Assembly: GCA_903885855.1 (NCBI GenBank)
Contig: CAISKG010000592.1
Span: 1 to 20,751 of the forward strand
Length of the DNA: 20,751 nt
Direction of reading: 5' to 3'
Origin: an uncultured Planctomycetaceae bacterium
GTDB lineage: Bacteria; Planctomycetota; Planctomycetia; Pirellulales; UBA1268
Every line of letters begins with the position of its first letter. Position 1 is the stretch's first letter. The notes beneath the pieces were generated by a model. The model did no database searches. It was given only the letters and a program-made list of their open reading frames with translations, and had not been told where the DNA came from. Below are positions 13,975-20,751 of the stretch, piece after piece. The translations under genes and the position numbers were made by a program.

Positions 13975-14787
13975 TCAGCGCAGGTCGGCGTGTCCGGTGC
14001 GGTCGCCGTCGTCGTCGTAGATGCCGTCGAAGAGCCCGATGTCGACCCGGAAGGGGAGATCGGAGACGCGCAGGTCGCCCTGGAAGGGGTAGCCGAAGAG
14101 CGACACGAGGTACAGGTTCAGCACCATCACCAGCGCCGCCAGCGCCGTGAGCAGGGCGTGGAAGCGGAAGTGCTCCACGGGAAAGAGGCCGCCGAGCGAG
14201 ACGGTGACCATGGCCCCCAGCAGGAGCGCCACCCACTCCACCGCCGGGATCCCGAAGTGGGCGGTCGAGATCCGCTCGCGCCGCTGGTCCCAGGCCTGCT
14301 GCATCTCGGCGATGAGCATCGGGTAGAGGGCCTTCTCCGACTCGCTCACCGGCTCGAAGCCGTCGAGCGACCGCATCACCCGCAGGCCCGCGCGGCGCGT
14401 CTCGACGTCGGGCTCGCCGGCGCGCTGCATGCTCGCCCACTCCCGTTCCACGACCGAGACGGCGTAGTCGCGGCAGGCCTTCTGGACGCGGTCGCGGTGG
14501 GGCTCGGGCAGGCGCTCGGCCATGAGGTGGATGTCGGCCAGCGAGGTCGACTCCGCCTGGACGACGTCGACGGCCCGCTCGAAGCGCACCATGGCGTCGA
14601 CGACGACGAGCCCCAGCATCACCGCGTACAGCGTCCCCACCACGGCCAGGAGGTTGCCGGTGGCGCCGAGACAGGATTCGAGCACGTGCCTGGGAAAGCA
14701 GCGTTGCAGGAGCGACACGATCGTGACGGCGATCGCCACGCCGCCGAGCACGACCAGCGGGCCCGTCAGATAACCGGTGAAGATCAT
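13975..14787 (-). CDS. DUF4239 (bestrophin-like) membrane protein
   Basis: The 270-residue protein has the DUF4239 layout. Two membrane helices lie near the N-terminus (about 4-26 and 43-66, GTLYAVMLGLVVVDAMV). A long soluble helical part follows, with QAESTSLADIHLMAERLPE and RDYAVSVVEREW, and two helices close the protein (about 188-207 and 212-235). The family is related in architecture to bestrophin chloride channels, but its function has not been established. The ATG at 14787 has GGAGG seven bases upstream and starts directly before the first helix; the frame is open further upstream but only as a shadow of panB. It follows panB by 65 bases on the same strand and could be co-transcribed. 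Confidence 0.82.
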   Translation of the reverse strand: MIFTGYLTGPLVVLGGVAIAVTIVSLLQRCFPRHVLESCLGATGNLLAVVGTLYAVMLGLVVVDAMVRFERAVDVVQAESTSLADIHLMAERLPEPHRDRVQKACRDYAVSVVEREWASMQRAGEPDVETRRAGLRVMRSLDGFEPVSESEKALYPMLIAEMQQAWDQRRERISTAHFGIPAVEWVALLLGAMVTVSLGGLFPVEHFRFHALLTALAALVMVLNLYLVSLFGYPFQGDLRVSDLPFRVDIGLFDGIYDDDGDRTGHADLR

Positions 14788-14852
14788 GCGTCGGCCTCCG
14801 GGGACGACGGCAGCGTAGCGTTTCCGCGCACGCCCGGCGAAGGCCGTCGCGT

Positions 14853-15656
14853 TCAGCCGCGGGTTTCGGAAGGGCCCGGGAAGCGGCCCGCCTCGACGTC
14901 CTTCCGCCAGCCCTCGAGCGCCGCGGCCATCGTCCCCTTGGCGTCGGCGTAGGCCCGGGCGAACTTCGGCACCCGCTCCAGCGACAGCCCCACGAGGTCG
15001 TGGAACACGAGCACCTGCCCGTCGCAGCCCGCCCCGGCGCCGATGCCGAAGGTGGGCACCGCGAGCTCGGCGGTGATCGCCCGCGCGGCCGCCTCGGGGA
15101 TGCACTCCATGAGCACGGAGAAGGCCCCGGCGTCGGCCGCCGCGCGGGCGTCGGCCATGAGGCGGTCGAGATCGCGTTGCATGCGGTAGCCGCCGAGCTG
15201 GTGGACCGCCTGCGGCCGGAGGCCGACGTGGCCGATCACCGGAATGCCCGCCGCCGCGATCCCGGCGATCACGTCGGCCTGGCCGGCGGTGCCCTCGAGC
15301 TTCACCCCCTGGCAGCCGGTCTCCTTGAGGAGCCGGGCGCAGGCCTTCACCGCCGCGCGGACGCCGAGGTGCTGGTAGGGAAAGGGCAGATCGACGACCA
15401 CGAAGGCGCGCTCGGCCGCCCGGGCGACGATCTCCCCGTGGTAGATCATCTGCTCGAGGGTGGCGGGGATCGTCGACGACCGGCCGGCGACCACCATCGC
15501 CACGCTGTCCCCCACCAGCACGCAGTCGATCCCCGCCGCGTCCACCAGGCGGGCACTCGTCCAGTCGTACGCGGTGACCATCGAGAGCCGGCGGCCGGAC
15601 GCCTTGGCGGCGGCCAGATCGAGCACGGTGAGACGACGCTGTGCTGGAGACGGCAT
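14853..15656 (-). CDS. panB: 3-methyl-2-oxobutanoate hydroxymethyltransferase (pantothenate synthesis)
   Basis: PanB transfers a hydroxymethyl group from 5,10-methylene-tetrahydrofolate to 2-oxoisovalerate, making ketopantoate for pantothenate and CoA. The 267-residue protein has the family length (264 in E. coli). Metal and catalytic positions are present: VLVGDS (D50), VVVDLPF (D89), VKLEG (K119, E121) and MECIPE (E184). Also typical are YDWTSARLVDAAGID, GHVGLRPQAVHQLGGYR and FGIGAGAGCDGQVLV. The start at 15656 gives the normal N-terminus (LTVLDLAAAKASGRRLSMVTAYD region), but no good Shine-Dalgarno sequence precedes it. The gene is divergent from the secreted two-repeat protein. No other pantothenate gene is nearby. 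Confidence 0.95.
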   Translation of the reverse strand: MPSPAQRRLTVLDLAAAKASGRRLSMVTAYDWTSARLVDAAGIDCVLVGDSVAMVVAGRSSTIPATLEQMIYHGEIVARAAERAFVVVDLPFPYQHLGVRAAVKACARLLKETGCQGVKLEGTAGQADVIAGIAAAGIPVIGHVGLRPQAVHQLGGYRMQRDLDRLMADARAAADAGAFSVLMECIPEAAARAITAELAVPTFGIGAGAGCDGQVLVFHDLVGLSLERVPKFARAYADAKGTMAAALEGWRKDVEAGRFPGPSETRG

Positions 15657-15684
15657 GGGGAGGGGGTCCGGGGCCGGGAAGCGG

Positions 15685-15690
15685 TATAGT
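15685..15690 (+). promoter_or_regulatory. Candidate -10 element for the secreted two-repeat protein gene
   Basis: TATAGT matches the -10 consensus at five of six positions, 44 bases before the gene start; transcription would begin near 15697. There is no convincing -35 at the usual distance. The site lies in the 78-base divergent gap shared with panB. Confidence 0.33.
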
Positions 15691-15734
15691 GGGGCCAGGG
15701 TTTTAGTGTGGTCTGGCAGGGGGGCGATCACCAG

Positions 15735-16475
15735 ATGTCCCGTTCCGACGTGCTCCGTGGCCGGGGGTGGCCGTGCTCCCGGCGGGTCTTGTCCGGCGCC
15801 GGGGCGGCGGTCGTCCTCGCCGCCCTGCTCCCGGCCGGGTGGGGCCCGGCGTCGGCGCAGCCGCCCCAGCAGCCCAGGGCCCTCGAGCCCGCCGACCGCA
15901 CCGGCAAGGTGATGGGCGTGGTGCAGGGGCGGCTCCAGGTCCGGATCACCAACACGGGCGACCTCTGGCTCGTCGGGACGCAGCCCCAGGCGACCATCGA
16001 GGTGGTCGGCACCGCCAGTCGGGAGTTGCTCGCCCCCAAACAGTTCGTGCAGTGCGCCGTCGAGATCGACGACCTCGGCAAGGTGACGCAGCCGGTGGAC
16101 AAGGTCACCTTCCCCGGCGGCGGCACGCCCGCGGTCACCGCCGCCGGGCTCGACGTCTCCGACCCGAAGGCCCGGCGGCCGGCGGGCAAGCGCCCGCCGG
16201 GCAGCTACATCGTCAGCGGATTCATCAAGAGCGCCGACGACGAGTCGATCGTGGTCCAGATCGGCCGCGAGCGTTTCGAGATCCCGGTGCCGGCCGACGC
16301 GGAACTCGAGGTGCGCACCTCGAACCTCGGCGTCGTCAACGTGGGGGACGACGTCGAACTCGAGGGGGAATACGTGCAGCGCGGCCAGTTGATGGCGACG
16401 TCGGTCAAGGTGTCGCTGGCCAATCCGCTCCAGCCGCCCCAGAAGGGGAAGAAGCGCGGCCCGGCCGCCCCTTGA
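15735..16475 (+). CDS. Secreted protein with two related beta-rich domains, function unknown
   Basis: The 246-residue protein has a signal peptide ending GPASA at residue 41 (cut before QPPQQ). CSRRVLSGAGAAVV contains a twin arginine, so Tat export is possible. Two segments of about 70 residues follow (about 52-120 and 158-232). Each starts with a G-x-V/I strand (GKVMGVVQGRLQVRI; GSYIVSGFIKSADDESIVVQ), has an E-V-x-x-T turn, and ends in a D-D-x-G-x-V or G-D-D-V-E-L strand plus a K-V strand. This suggests a tandem OB-like or similar barrel (inference). A lysine/proline tail ends it. The ATG at 15735 has a G-run 10 bases upstream; GTG at 15708 is an alternative. No named family is recognised. 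It converges on the FHA gene. Confidence 0.75.
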   Translation: MSRSDVLRGRGWPCSRRVLSGAGAAVVLAALLPAGWGPASAQPPQQPRALEPADRTGKVMGVVQGRLQVRITNTGDLWLVGTQPQATIEVVGTASRELLAPKQFVQCAVEIDDLGKVTQPVDKVTFPGGGTPAVTAAGLDVSDPKARRPAGKRPPGSYIVSGFIKSADDESIVVQIGRERFEIPVPADAELEVRTSNLGVVNVGDDVELEGEYVQRGQLMATSVKVSLANPLQPPQKGKKRGPAAP

Positions 16476-16501
16476 TCGGGCTTCCGGCCGGTGGCCGATC
16501 A
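16473..16501. terminator. Inverted repeat spanning both stop codons of convergent genes (candidate bidirectional terminator)
   Basis: TGATCGG (16473-16479) and CCGATCA (16495-16501) form a perfect 7-bp repeat, with the palindrome CCGGCCGG (16484-16491) in the middle. The TGA of the left gene and the TCA (TGA on the minus strand) of the right gene are the outer ends of the arms. Only 23 bases separate the coding regions. No T-run follows. Confidence 0.48.
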
Positions 16502-17017
16502 GGACAGGCCGTCGAGGAACTCCCCCGGATCGGCCAGGCGCCGGGCCGTCGGCGGAGGATCGGCCTCGGCGTCGGTCTCGCGCGGGCCCGCCCCGTCGGC
16601 CGCGCCGTCGAGGCAGATCTCCACGTCGGGCCCGTGGGGGACGCCGCCGACGAGGTGCAGCGTATCGTCGCCCTGCCGGTCGTCCGGCGTCGGCAGTTCG
16701 ACCGTCGGCGTCTCGCCGATGGCGTCGTATTCGATGCGGAACTCGATCGACCCCACGCGCACCACCGCTCCCGACGGCACGGGCACCGGCGTCTCGGCGG
16801 CCAGCGGGCGCCCGCCGAGGAGGGTGCCGTTGCGCGACCCGAGATCGCGCAGATGGACGATGCCGTCCTCGACGGTGAACTCGCAGTGCCGCCGGCTGAC
16901 GCGGTCCTGCTGGATGCGGAACTTCGCCTCCCGGCTGCGGCCGACGAGGATCGGCAGCCGTACCGCGTAACTCGCGCACCGTTCCGGGGGAGCGACGACG
17001 ACGAAATGGGCGATCAT
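16499..17017 (-). CDS. Small FHA-domain protein
   Basis: The 172-residue protein is mostly a forkhead-associated domain, which binds phosphothreonine peptides and links Ser/Thr kinases to partners. The core motifs are LVGRSREAKFRI (24-35), RVSRRHCEF (39-47) and LRDLGSRNGTLLGG (56-69), so the key G, R, S, H and N residues are present. The C-terminal part is acidic and proline-rich with no recognised domain. The start MIAHFVVVAPPE at 17017 is chosen as the first residue before the beta-sandwich; a frame open to 17116 adds only a low-complexity arginine/proline stretch. No kinase gene is nearby, so the partner is unknown. Confidence 0.85.
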   Translation of the reverse strand: MIAHFVVVAPPERCASYAVRLPILVGRSREAKFRIQQDRVSRRHCEFTVEDGIVHLRDLGSRNGTLLGGRPLAAETPVPVPSGAVVRVGSIEFRIEYDAIGETPTVELPTPDDRQGDDTLHLVGGVPHGPDVEICLDGAADGAGPRETDAEADPPPTARRLADPGEFLDGLS

Positions 17018-17139
17018 GGGGCGTGTCGGGGCGGTCCGGACGCGTCGGCCACCTCCCGGATCTCCGCCGGGGAGCGTCGGGGGCGGCCGCCGCGGGCACA
17101 GGGGGGAAAACGCCACCCCACAGTCTAACGACGCCGACC

Positions 17140-17168
17140 TTGCGGCCCCCCCCCGCTCCCCCTAGAAT
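17140..17168 (+). promoter_or_regulatory. Candidate sigma-70 promoter upstream of tRNA-Gly
   Basis: TTGCGG (17140-17145) and TAGAAT (17163-17168) are exactly 17 bases apart; the -10 matches five of six. Transcription would begin near 17175, 130 bases before the tRNA. A second -10-like TAGGAT (17270-17275) without a good -35 lies nearer the tRNA. The 291-base gap between the FHA start and the tRNA shows no other gene. Confidence 0.42.
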
Positions 17169-17308
17169 CCCTCGCTTCACCCTGCGGGCGGAGCCGACTG
17201 GCCGGAGACCGGCCCCGAGGCGGCGCTCGAGGGTGGTTTTCCGCTGCTGATTCGGGCTCGGCCGCGCGGTAGGATGCCAGGCCGGCCGGTCAGGAAACGC
17301 GGTCCATC

Positions 17309-17381
17309 GCGGGTGTAGCTCAGTTGGTAGAGCACCACGTTGCCAACGTGGTTGTCGTGGGTTCGAATCCCATCACCCGCT
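17309..17381 (+). tRNA. tRNA-Gly(GCC)
   Basis: The 73-base sequence folds as a complete tRNA. The acceptor GCGGGTG (17309-17315) pairs with CACCCGC (17374-17380). The D-stem GCTC/GAGC encloses AGTTGGTA. The anticodon stem CCACG/CGTGG encloses TTGCCAA, with anticodon GCC (17342-17344). The T-arm is GTGGG-TTCGAAT-CCCAT. The discriminator base is T, as in bacterial glycine tRNAs. CCA is not encoded. It lies upstream of trigger factor on the same strand. Confidence 0.97.
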
Positions 17382-17417
17382 CTCGTCGCCTCGTCGTCAT
17401 GTTCCGCGCCGTCATGT

Positions 17418-17433
17418 CCCCCGGTGCCGGGGG
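17418..17433 (+). terminator. Hairpin after tRNA-Gly
   Basis: CCCCCGG (17418-17424) and CCGGGGG (17427-17433) form a perfect inverted repeat with two bases between, 37 bases after the tRNA. It could end the tRNA transcript or shape the leader of the trigger-factor mRNA. It has no T-run. Confidence 0.33.
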
Positions 17434-17538
17434 CCGCATCTCCGCGCCGCGGGGGCGATCCTGTCGCCCGCGCCGGAGCGTGGCGACCGTGCGCGGTTCT
17501 CTTTCCTCTCCCCTGCCCCCGTCGCCCCGGATCCCGCC

Positions 17539-19026
17539 ATGTCTGACTCCGCCGTCGACTCCACCCCGTCCGCCGAGCCCCTCCCTGCAGAGCGGACGCC
17601 CCTCAAGCTCGACGTCGCCGTCGACAAGGTGTCCACCTGCCAGCGCAAGGTGCGCGTCTCGATCCCGCGTGAGGACATCGAGCGCTACCGTGCCGAGTCG
17701 CTGAAGGAGATGATGCCCTCCGCGCAGCTCCCCGGCTTCCGTCCCGGCCGCGCCCCGCGCACGCTCGTCGGCAGCCGCTTCAAGTCGGAGATCAAGGACC
17801 AGATCCGCTCCAAGCTCCTCGCCGACGCGATGACGCAGGTGTCGGAGACGGAGAAGCTCTCGCCCATCAGCGAGCCCGATCTCGACGTGGCCGTCATCAC
17901 GCTGCCCGAGGACGGGCCGATGACGTTCGAGTTCTCGATCGAGGTCCGCCCCGAATTCGAGATGCCGGTGTGGAAGGGGCTGGCGATCAAGCGCCCCAAC
18001 CGGCAGATCTCCGAGGCCGACGTCGACGAGGCGCTCGCCAACGTCCTGCGCGACCGCAGCCGGCTGGTGCCCCACGACGGCGCCCCGGCCCCCGGCGACC
18101 TGATCGTGGCCAGCCTCCGCTTCCTCGACGGGGATCGGGAGTTGTCCCGTGCCGACGAGGTCGAGATCGTGGTGCGCGAGAAGCTGTCGCTGGCCGACGC
18201 CGAGGTGCCGGGCTTCGCGGAGCTGGTGGCGAAGGCCAAGCCGGGCAAGCCGCTGACCGCCACGATCACCGTCTCGGCGGAGGCCGCCGACGAGGCGCTG
18301 CGCGGCAAGCCGGTGACGATGGAGATGACGCTCGTCGAGGCCAAGAAGCTCGAGCTCCCCGAGCTCACGCCGGAGCTGCTGACGGAACTCGGCTCCTTCG
18401 CCGACGTCGCCGCCCTCCGGGAAGCGATCCGCAAGCAGCTTGAGGGGCAGCTGGCCTGGCACCAGCGCCGCGAGGTGCGGAAGCAGGTGTCGAGCGCGCT
18501 GACGGCGTCGGCCGATTGGGATCTGCCCCCCGACCTGCTGCGGCGCCAGAGCCAGCGCGAGCTCGAGCGGGCCATCCTCGAGCTGCGGCGCAGCGGCTTC
18601 GACGACGACTCGATCCGGCGCCACGTCAACGAGCTGCGGCAGTCGGTGATGGCGAGCACCGCCAAGGCGCTCAAGGAGCACTTCATCCTCGAGCGGATCG
18701 CCGAGGACGAGTCGATCGCCGACGAGCAGGGGGATTACGATACCGAGATCCGGGCGATCGCCGCGCAGTCGGGCGAGTCGCCGCGGCGCGTGCGGACGAG
18801 CCTCGAGAAGCGCGGGCTCATGGATGTCCTCCGCAACCAGATCATCGAGGGCAAGACGCTCGACCTGATCACCAAGAGCGCCACCTTCACCGACGTGCCG
18901 TTCACCTTCCCCAGGCCCGACACCGACGCGGTCGACCATGCGGTGTGCGGCGCGGTGGTGGGCGAGCCGGAGATCCCCACCGCCACCCAGGCCGAGGCCG
19001 CCCCGGCCCGCGGCGCGCGGCGCTAG
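17539..19026 (+). CDS. tig: Trigger factor, ribosome-associated chaperone
   Basis: Trigger factor binds ribosomal protein L23 at the peptide exit tunnel and protects new chains. The 495-residue protein has the ribosome-binding signature GFRPGRAPR (66-74), about 20 residues later than in E. coli because of an N-terminal extension. A divergent PPIase-like domain follows (about 160-250, GDLIVASLRFLDGD and VPGFAELVAKAKPGKPLTATI), then the long helical C-terminal domain with ELPELTPELLTELG. The last 30 or so residues are an extra Pro/Ala-rich tail. The ATG at 17539 starts a low-complexity stretch and has no strong Shine-Dalgarno site. It is followed 61 bases later by two clpP genes, the common tig-clpP order. 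Confidence 0.93.
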   Translation: MSDSAVDSTPSAEPLPAERTPLKLDVAVDKVSTCQRKVRVSIPREDIERYRAESLKEMMPSAQLPGFRPGRAPRTLVGSRFKSEIKDQIRSKLLADAMTQVSETEKLSPISEPDLDVAVITLPEDGPMTFEFSIEVRPEFEMPVWKGLAIKRPNRQISEADVDEALANVLRDRSRLVPHDGAPAPGDLIVASLRFLDGDRELSRADEVEIVVREKLSLADAEVPGFAELVAKAKPGKPLTATITVSAEAADEALRGKPVTMEMTLVEAKKLELPELTPELLTELGSFADVAALREAIRKQLEGQLAWHQRREVRKQVSSALTASADWDLPPDLLRRQSQRELERAILELRRSGFDDDSIRRHVNELRQSVMASTAKALKEHFILERIAEDESIADEQGDYDTEIRAIAAQSGESPRRVRTSLEKRGLMDVLRNQIIEGKTLDLITKSATFTDVPFTFPRPDTDAVDHAVCGAVVGEPEIPTATQAEAAPARGARR

Positions 19027-19087
19027 GCCCCCGCGCGGTCCGCGCAACCCTCCCCGCCTCCATCGCCCGCCCTTCGGATCACCCGCC

Positions 19088-19714
19088 ATGCACGACCGCC
19101 CCGCCTCCCCCCGAGCGAGCAGTGCCGCCCGCGACTACCAGCGGCAGCGGCAGATGACGCTCGGCGACCTGCTGCTCGAGAACCGCATCATCCTCCTCCA
19201 GGGGGAGATCTACGACGGCAACGCCAACGAACTGGTGATGAAGCTCCTCTACCTCCAGAGCGACAACCGGAGGAAGGACATCCACTTCTACATCAATTCC
19301 CCCGGCGGCAGCGTCACGGCGACGATGGCGATCTACGACACCATGCAGATCCTCTCCTGCCCGGTCGCCACCTACTGCGTGGGCATCGCCGCCAGCGGCG
19401 GTGCGGTGCTGCTGGCCGGCGGCGCCAAGGGGAAGCGCTACGCCCTCCCCCACGCCAAGGTGATGATCCACCAGCCCTACGGCCAGGTGGGCGGGCAGGT
19501 GAGCGACATCGAGATCCAGGCCGACGAGATCATCAAGACACGCGCCGTGCTCAACGAGATCCTCGCCTCGCACACCGGCCAGCCGCTCGATCGGATCGCG
19601 CGGGACACCGACCGCGACCGCTACCTCTCCGCCGAGGAGGCGCGCGATTACGGGATCGTCGACGAGATCCTCACCAAGCCGCCGGTCACCGGCGACGAGA
19701 AGGAAAAGGACTGA
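19088..19714 (+). CDS. clpP: ClpP protease subunit (first copy)
   Basis: ClpP forms the barrel of a proteolytic complex with ClpX or ClpA/ClpC. The 208-residue protein has the catalytic triad: S103 in GIAASGGA, H128 in VMIHQPYG, and D177 in DTDRDRYLSAEEA; the spacing (25 and 74) equals that of E. coli ClpP. The substrate groove motif FYINSPGGSV is present. The residue after the catalytic serine is Gly (SGG), where most ClpPs have Met (SMG), a feature of some second-type ClpPs. The ATG at 19088 is chosen for family length. It lies three bases before the second clpP and probably in one operon with it. Confidence 0.94.
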   Translation: MHDRPASPRASSAARDYQRQRQMTLGDLLLENRIILLQGEIYDGNANELVMKLLYLQSDNRRKDIHFYINSPGGSVTATMAIYDTMQILSCPVATYCVGIAASGGAVLLAGGAKGKRYALPHAKVMIHQPYGQVGGQVSDIEIQADEIIKTRAVLNEILASHTGQPLDRIARDTDRDRYLSAEEARDYGIVDEILTKPPVTGDEKEKD

Positions 19715-19717
19715 ACC

Positions 19718-20320
19718 GTGCCGCTGATCCCCTACGTCATCGAGAAGAGCGGCCGCGAAGAGCGGGCGATGGACATCTACAGTCGCCTGCTCAAGGACCG
19801 GATCATCTTCCTCGGCAGCCAGGTCAACGACGAGGTGGCCAACGCCATCGTCGCGCAGATGCTGTTCCTGCAGTCGGACGACCCCAAGTCCGACATCCAC
19901 CTCTACATCAACAGCCCCGGCGGCAGCGTGACCGCCGGCCTGGCGATCTACGACACCATGCAGTTCGTGACCTGCGACGTGGCCACGTACTGCATCGGGC
20001 AGTGCGCCTCGATGGGGGCGGTGCTGCTCACGGCCGGGGCGAAGGGGAAGCGCCGCGCCCTGCCCAACGCCCGGATCATGATCCACCAGCCCCTGGCCGG
20101 CATGGAGGGCACGGCGGAGGAGATCATGATCCACGCCAAGGAATTCAAGAACATCAAGCACAAGCTCAACGCCATCCTCCTGCGGCACACCGGCCACCCG
20201 CTGGAGAAGATCGAGCAGGACACCGACCGTGATCGATTCATGTCGGCGCAGGAGGCGCTCGACTACCGGCTGATCGACGAGGTGATCGAGCGGATGCCGA
20301 CGGCGAAGGAGGTCGCCTGA
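19718..20320 (+). CDS. clpP: ClpP protease subunit (second copy)
   Basis: The 200-residue protein has the standard ClpP N-terminus (MPLIPYVIEKSGREERAMDIYSRLL begins at residue 1; the usual cleavage region is near here), and the triad S98 (GQCASMGA), H123 (IMIHQPLAG) and D172 (DTDRDRFMSAQEA). The classical SMG form marks it as the more typical copy. The GTG at 19718 has AAGGA seven bases upstream, inside the end of the first clpP gene. Together the two could form a mixed barrel, as in other bacteria with two ClpPs (known for Mycobacterium and Listeria; inference here). clpX does not follow. Confidence 0.95.
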   Translation: MPLIPYVIEKSGREERAMDIYSRLLKDRIIFLGSQVNDEVANAIVAQMLFLQSDDPKSDIHLYINSPGGSVTAGLAIYDTMQFVTCDVATYCIGQCASMGAVLLTAGAKGKRRALPNARIMIHQPLAGMEGTAEEIMIHAKEFKNIKHKLNAILLRHTGHPLEKIEQDTDRDRFMSAQEALDYRLIDEVIERMPTAKEVA

Positions 20321-20333
20321 CGCGGCGGCCGCG
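20321..20333 (+). terminator. Short GC hairpin after the second clpP
   Basis: CGCGG and CCGCG with a three-base loop directly follow the clpP stop. There is no T-run; this may be chance in DNA of such composition. The remaining 60 bases up to the lipoprotein start hold only its Shine-Dalgarno site. Confidence 0.2.
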
Positions 20334-20395
20334 ACGCGAGCCGATCGGTCTGCCGCCGAAGTGCCCACGACTGTCTGACGCGCAGGAGGCGCATC

Positions 20396-20751
20396 ATGAA
20401 CAGGTCCCGAGCGAGCGAGCGATCCGGGAGAGCGATCCCGGCCCCGGCGGGCCGGATCCTCGTCGGCGCGTGCCTGGCGCTGGCGGGCTGCCGGGCCGAT
20501 CTCAACCAGCAGCTCCTCGAGCGCGAACTGCGCATGCAGGAGGACCAGATCTACCGCCTCCAGGACGAGCTGGCCAGCCACAACGCGCGCCTCGAGAGCG
20601 CCCTCGGCGAGAACACGAGCCTGCGGCGGCAGCTGGGGATCGTCGACGCCGCCCCGCGGCCGGCGCGGTCGTCGTCGGCCCCCACGTTCGTGCCCCCGCC
20701 GCGCCTCCCCTCCACGCCGGCGGCGACCCCCGCGGCGCCGCCGGCGGCCGC
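20396..20751 (+). CDS. Coiled-coil lipoprotein, 3' end beyond the window
   Basis: The frame is open to the right edge. A perfect AGGAGG (20384-20389) lies six bases before the ATG. The N-terminus is arginine-rich, then hydrophobic (RILVGACLALAGC), with the lipobox LAGC and cysteine at residue 32. A coiled coil follows (about residues 37-75: LNQQLLERELRMQEDQIYRL, LQDELASHNARLESALGE), then a Pro/Ala/Ser-rich stretch. The pattern ERELRMQEDQIY-LQDEL is one I associate with planctomycete envelope lipoproteins of unknown role. The rest of the protein lies outside the window. Confidence 0.82.
   Translation, partial: MNRSRASERSGRAIPAPAGRILVGACLALAGCRADLNQQLLERELRMQEDQIYRLQDELASHNARLESALGENTSLRRQLGIVDAAPRPARSSSAPTFVPPPRLPSTPAATPAAPPAA

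Noticed and set aside
15657..17180. N-terminal extension of the panB frame (a 775-residue frame)
   Set aside because: It overlaps the secreted-protein and FHA genes; panB starts at 15656 by family length.
17324..17704. 126-residue plus-strand frame starting inside the tRNA
   Set aside because: It overlaps the tRNA and the start of trigger factor and has no protein-like features.
1..20751. CRISPR arrays, insertion sequences, attachment sites, toxin-antitoxin or defence genes
   Set aside because: No regularly spaced repeats, transposase or integrase motifs, or known defence domains were seen on either strand.

Overview
The window is about 20.75 kb of very GC-rich bacterial chromosome. The gene content points to a planctomycete, probably of the Pirellulales type. 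The clues are the form of the GH32 enzyme, a rpsP-trmD-rplS cluster without rimM, a stand-alone GroES-like protein, two adjacent clpP genes after trigger factor, a DUF4239 protein, and lipoproteins of a planctomycete style. This assignment is inference from gene families and order; there is no rRNA here to confirm it. No insertion sequence, phage gene, CRISPR array or other mobile element was seen.

Left part (1-5542): the 3' end of a GH32 beta-fructosidase gene overlaps by 4 bases an RbsA/XylG-type sugar ABC ATPase gene. That gene in turn overlaps by 4 bases an RbsC-type permease gene, so the three look like one translationally coupled operon for releasing and importing a fructose-containing sugar. 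The permease carries an insert of about 120 residues after its first membrane helix. A small conserved-looking four-helix membrane protein follows.

Middle left (5543-9315): a GT4 glycosyltransferase on the plus strand converges on a BMP-family substrate-binding protein. A complete zinc-dependent histone deacetylase-like amidohydrolase lies upstream of it, also on the minus strand.

Middle (9316-11852): a translation cluster reads rpsP, trmD, rplS, yraN and a GroES-like gene. An APP1-type phosphatase converges on it from the other side.

Right of centre (12900-17017): a divergent promoter region serves the APP1 phosphatase and a 29-residue, very basic protein that may be ribosome-associated. 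A cysteine-rich lipoprotein, a DUF4239 membrane protein with panB upstream of it, a secreted two-repeat protein and a small FHA-domain protein follow.

Right end (17018-20751): tRNA-Gly(GCC), trigger factor, two adjacent clpP genes with complete catalytic triads, and the start of a coiled-coil lipoprotein cut by the window edge. Trigger factor and ClpP form a protein-quality-control block; clpX is not in view.

Most of the window is ordinary core and accessory metabolism. The observations most worth a second look are the domain inserted in the sugar permease, which resembles part of a periplasmic binding protein, and the 29-residue basic protein.
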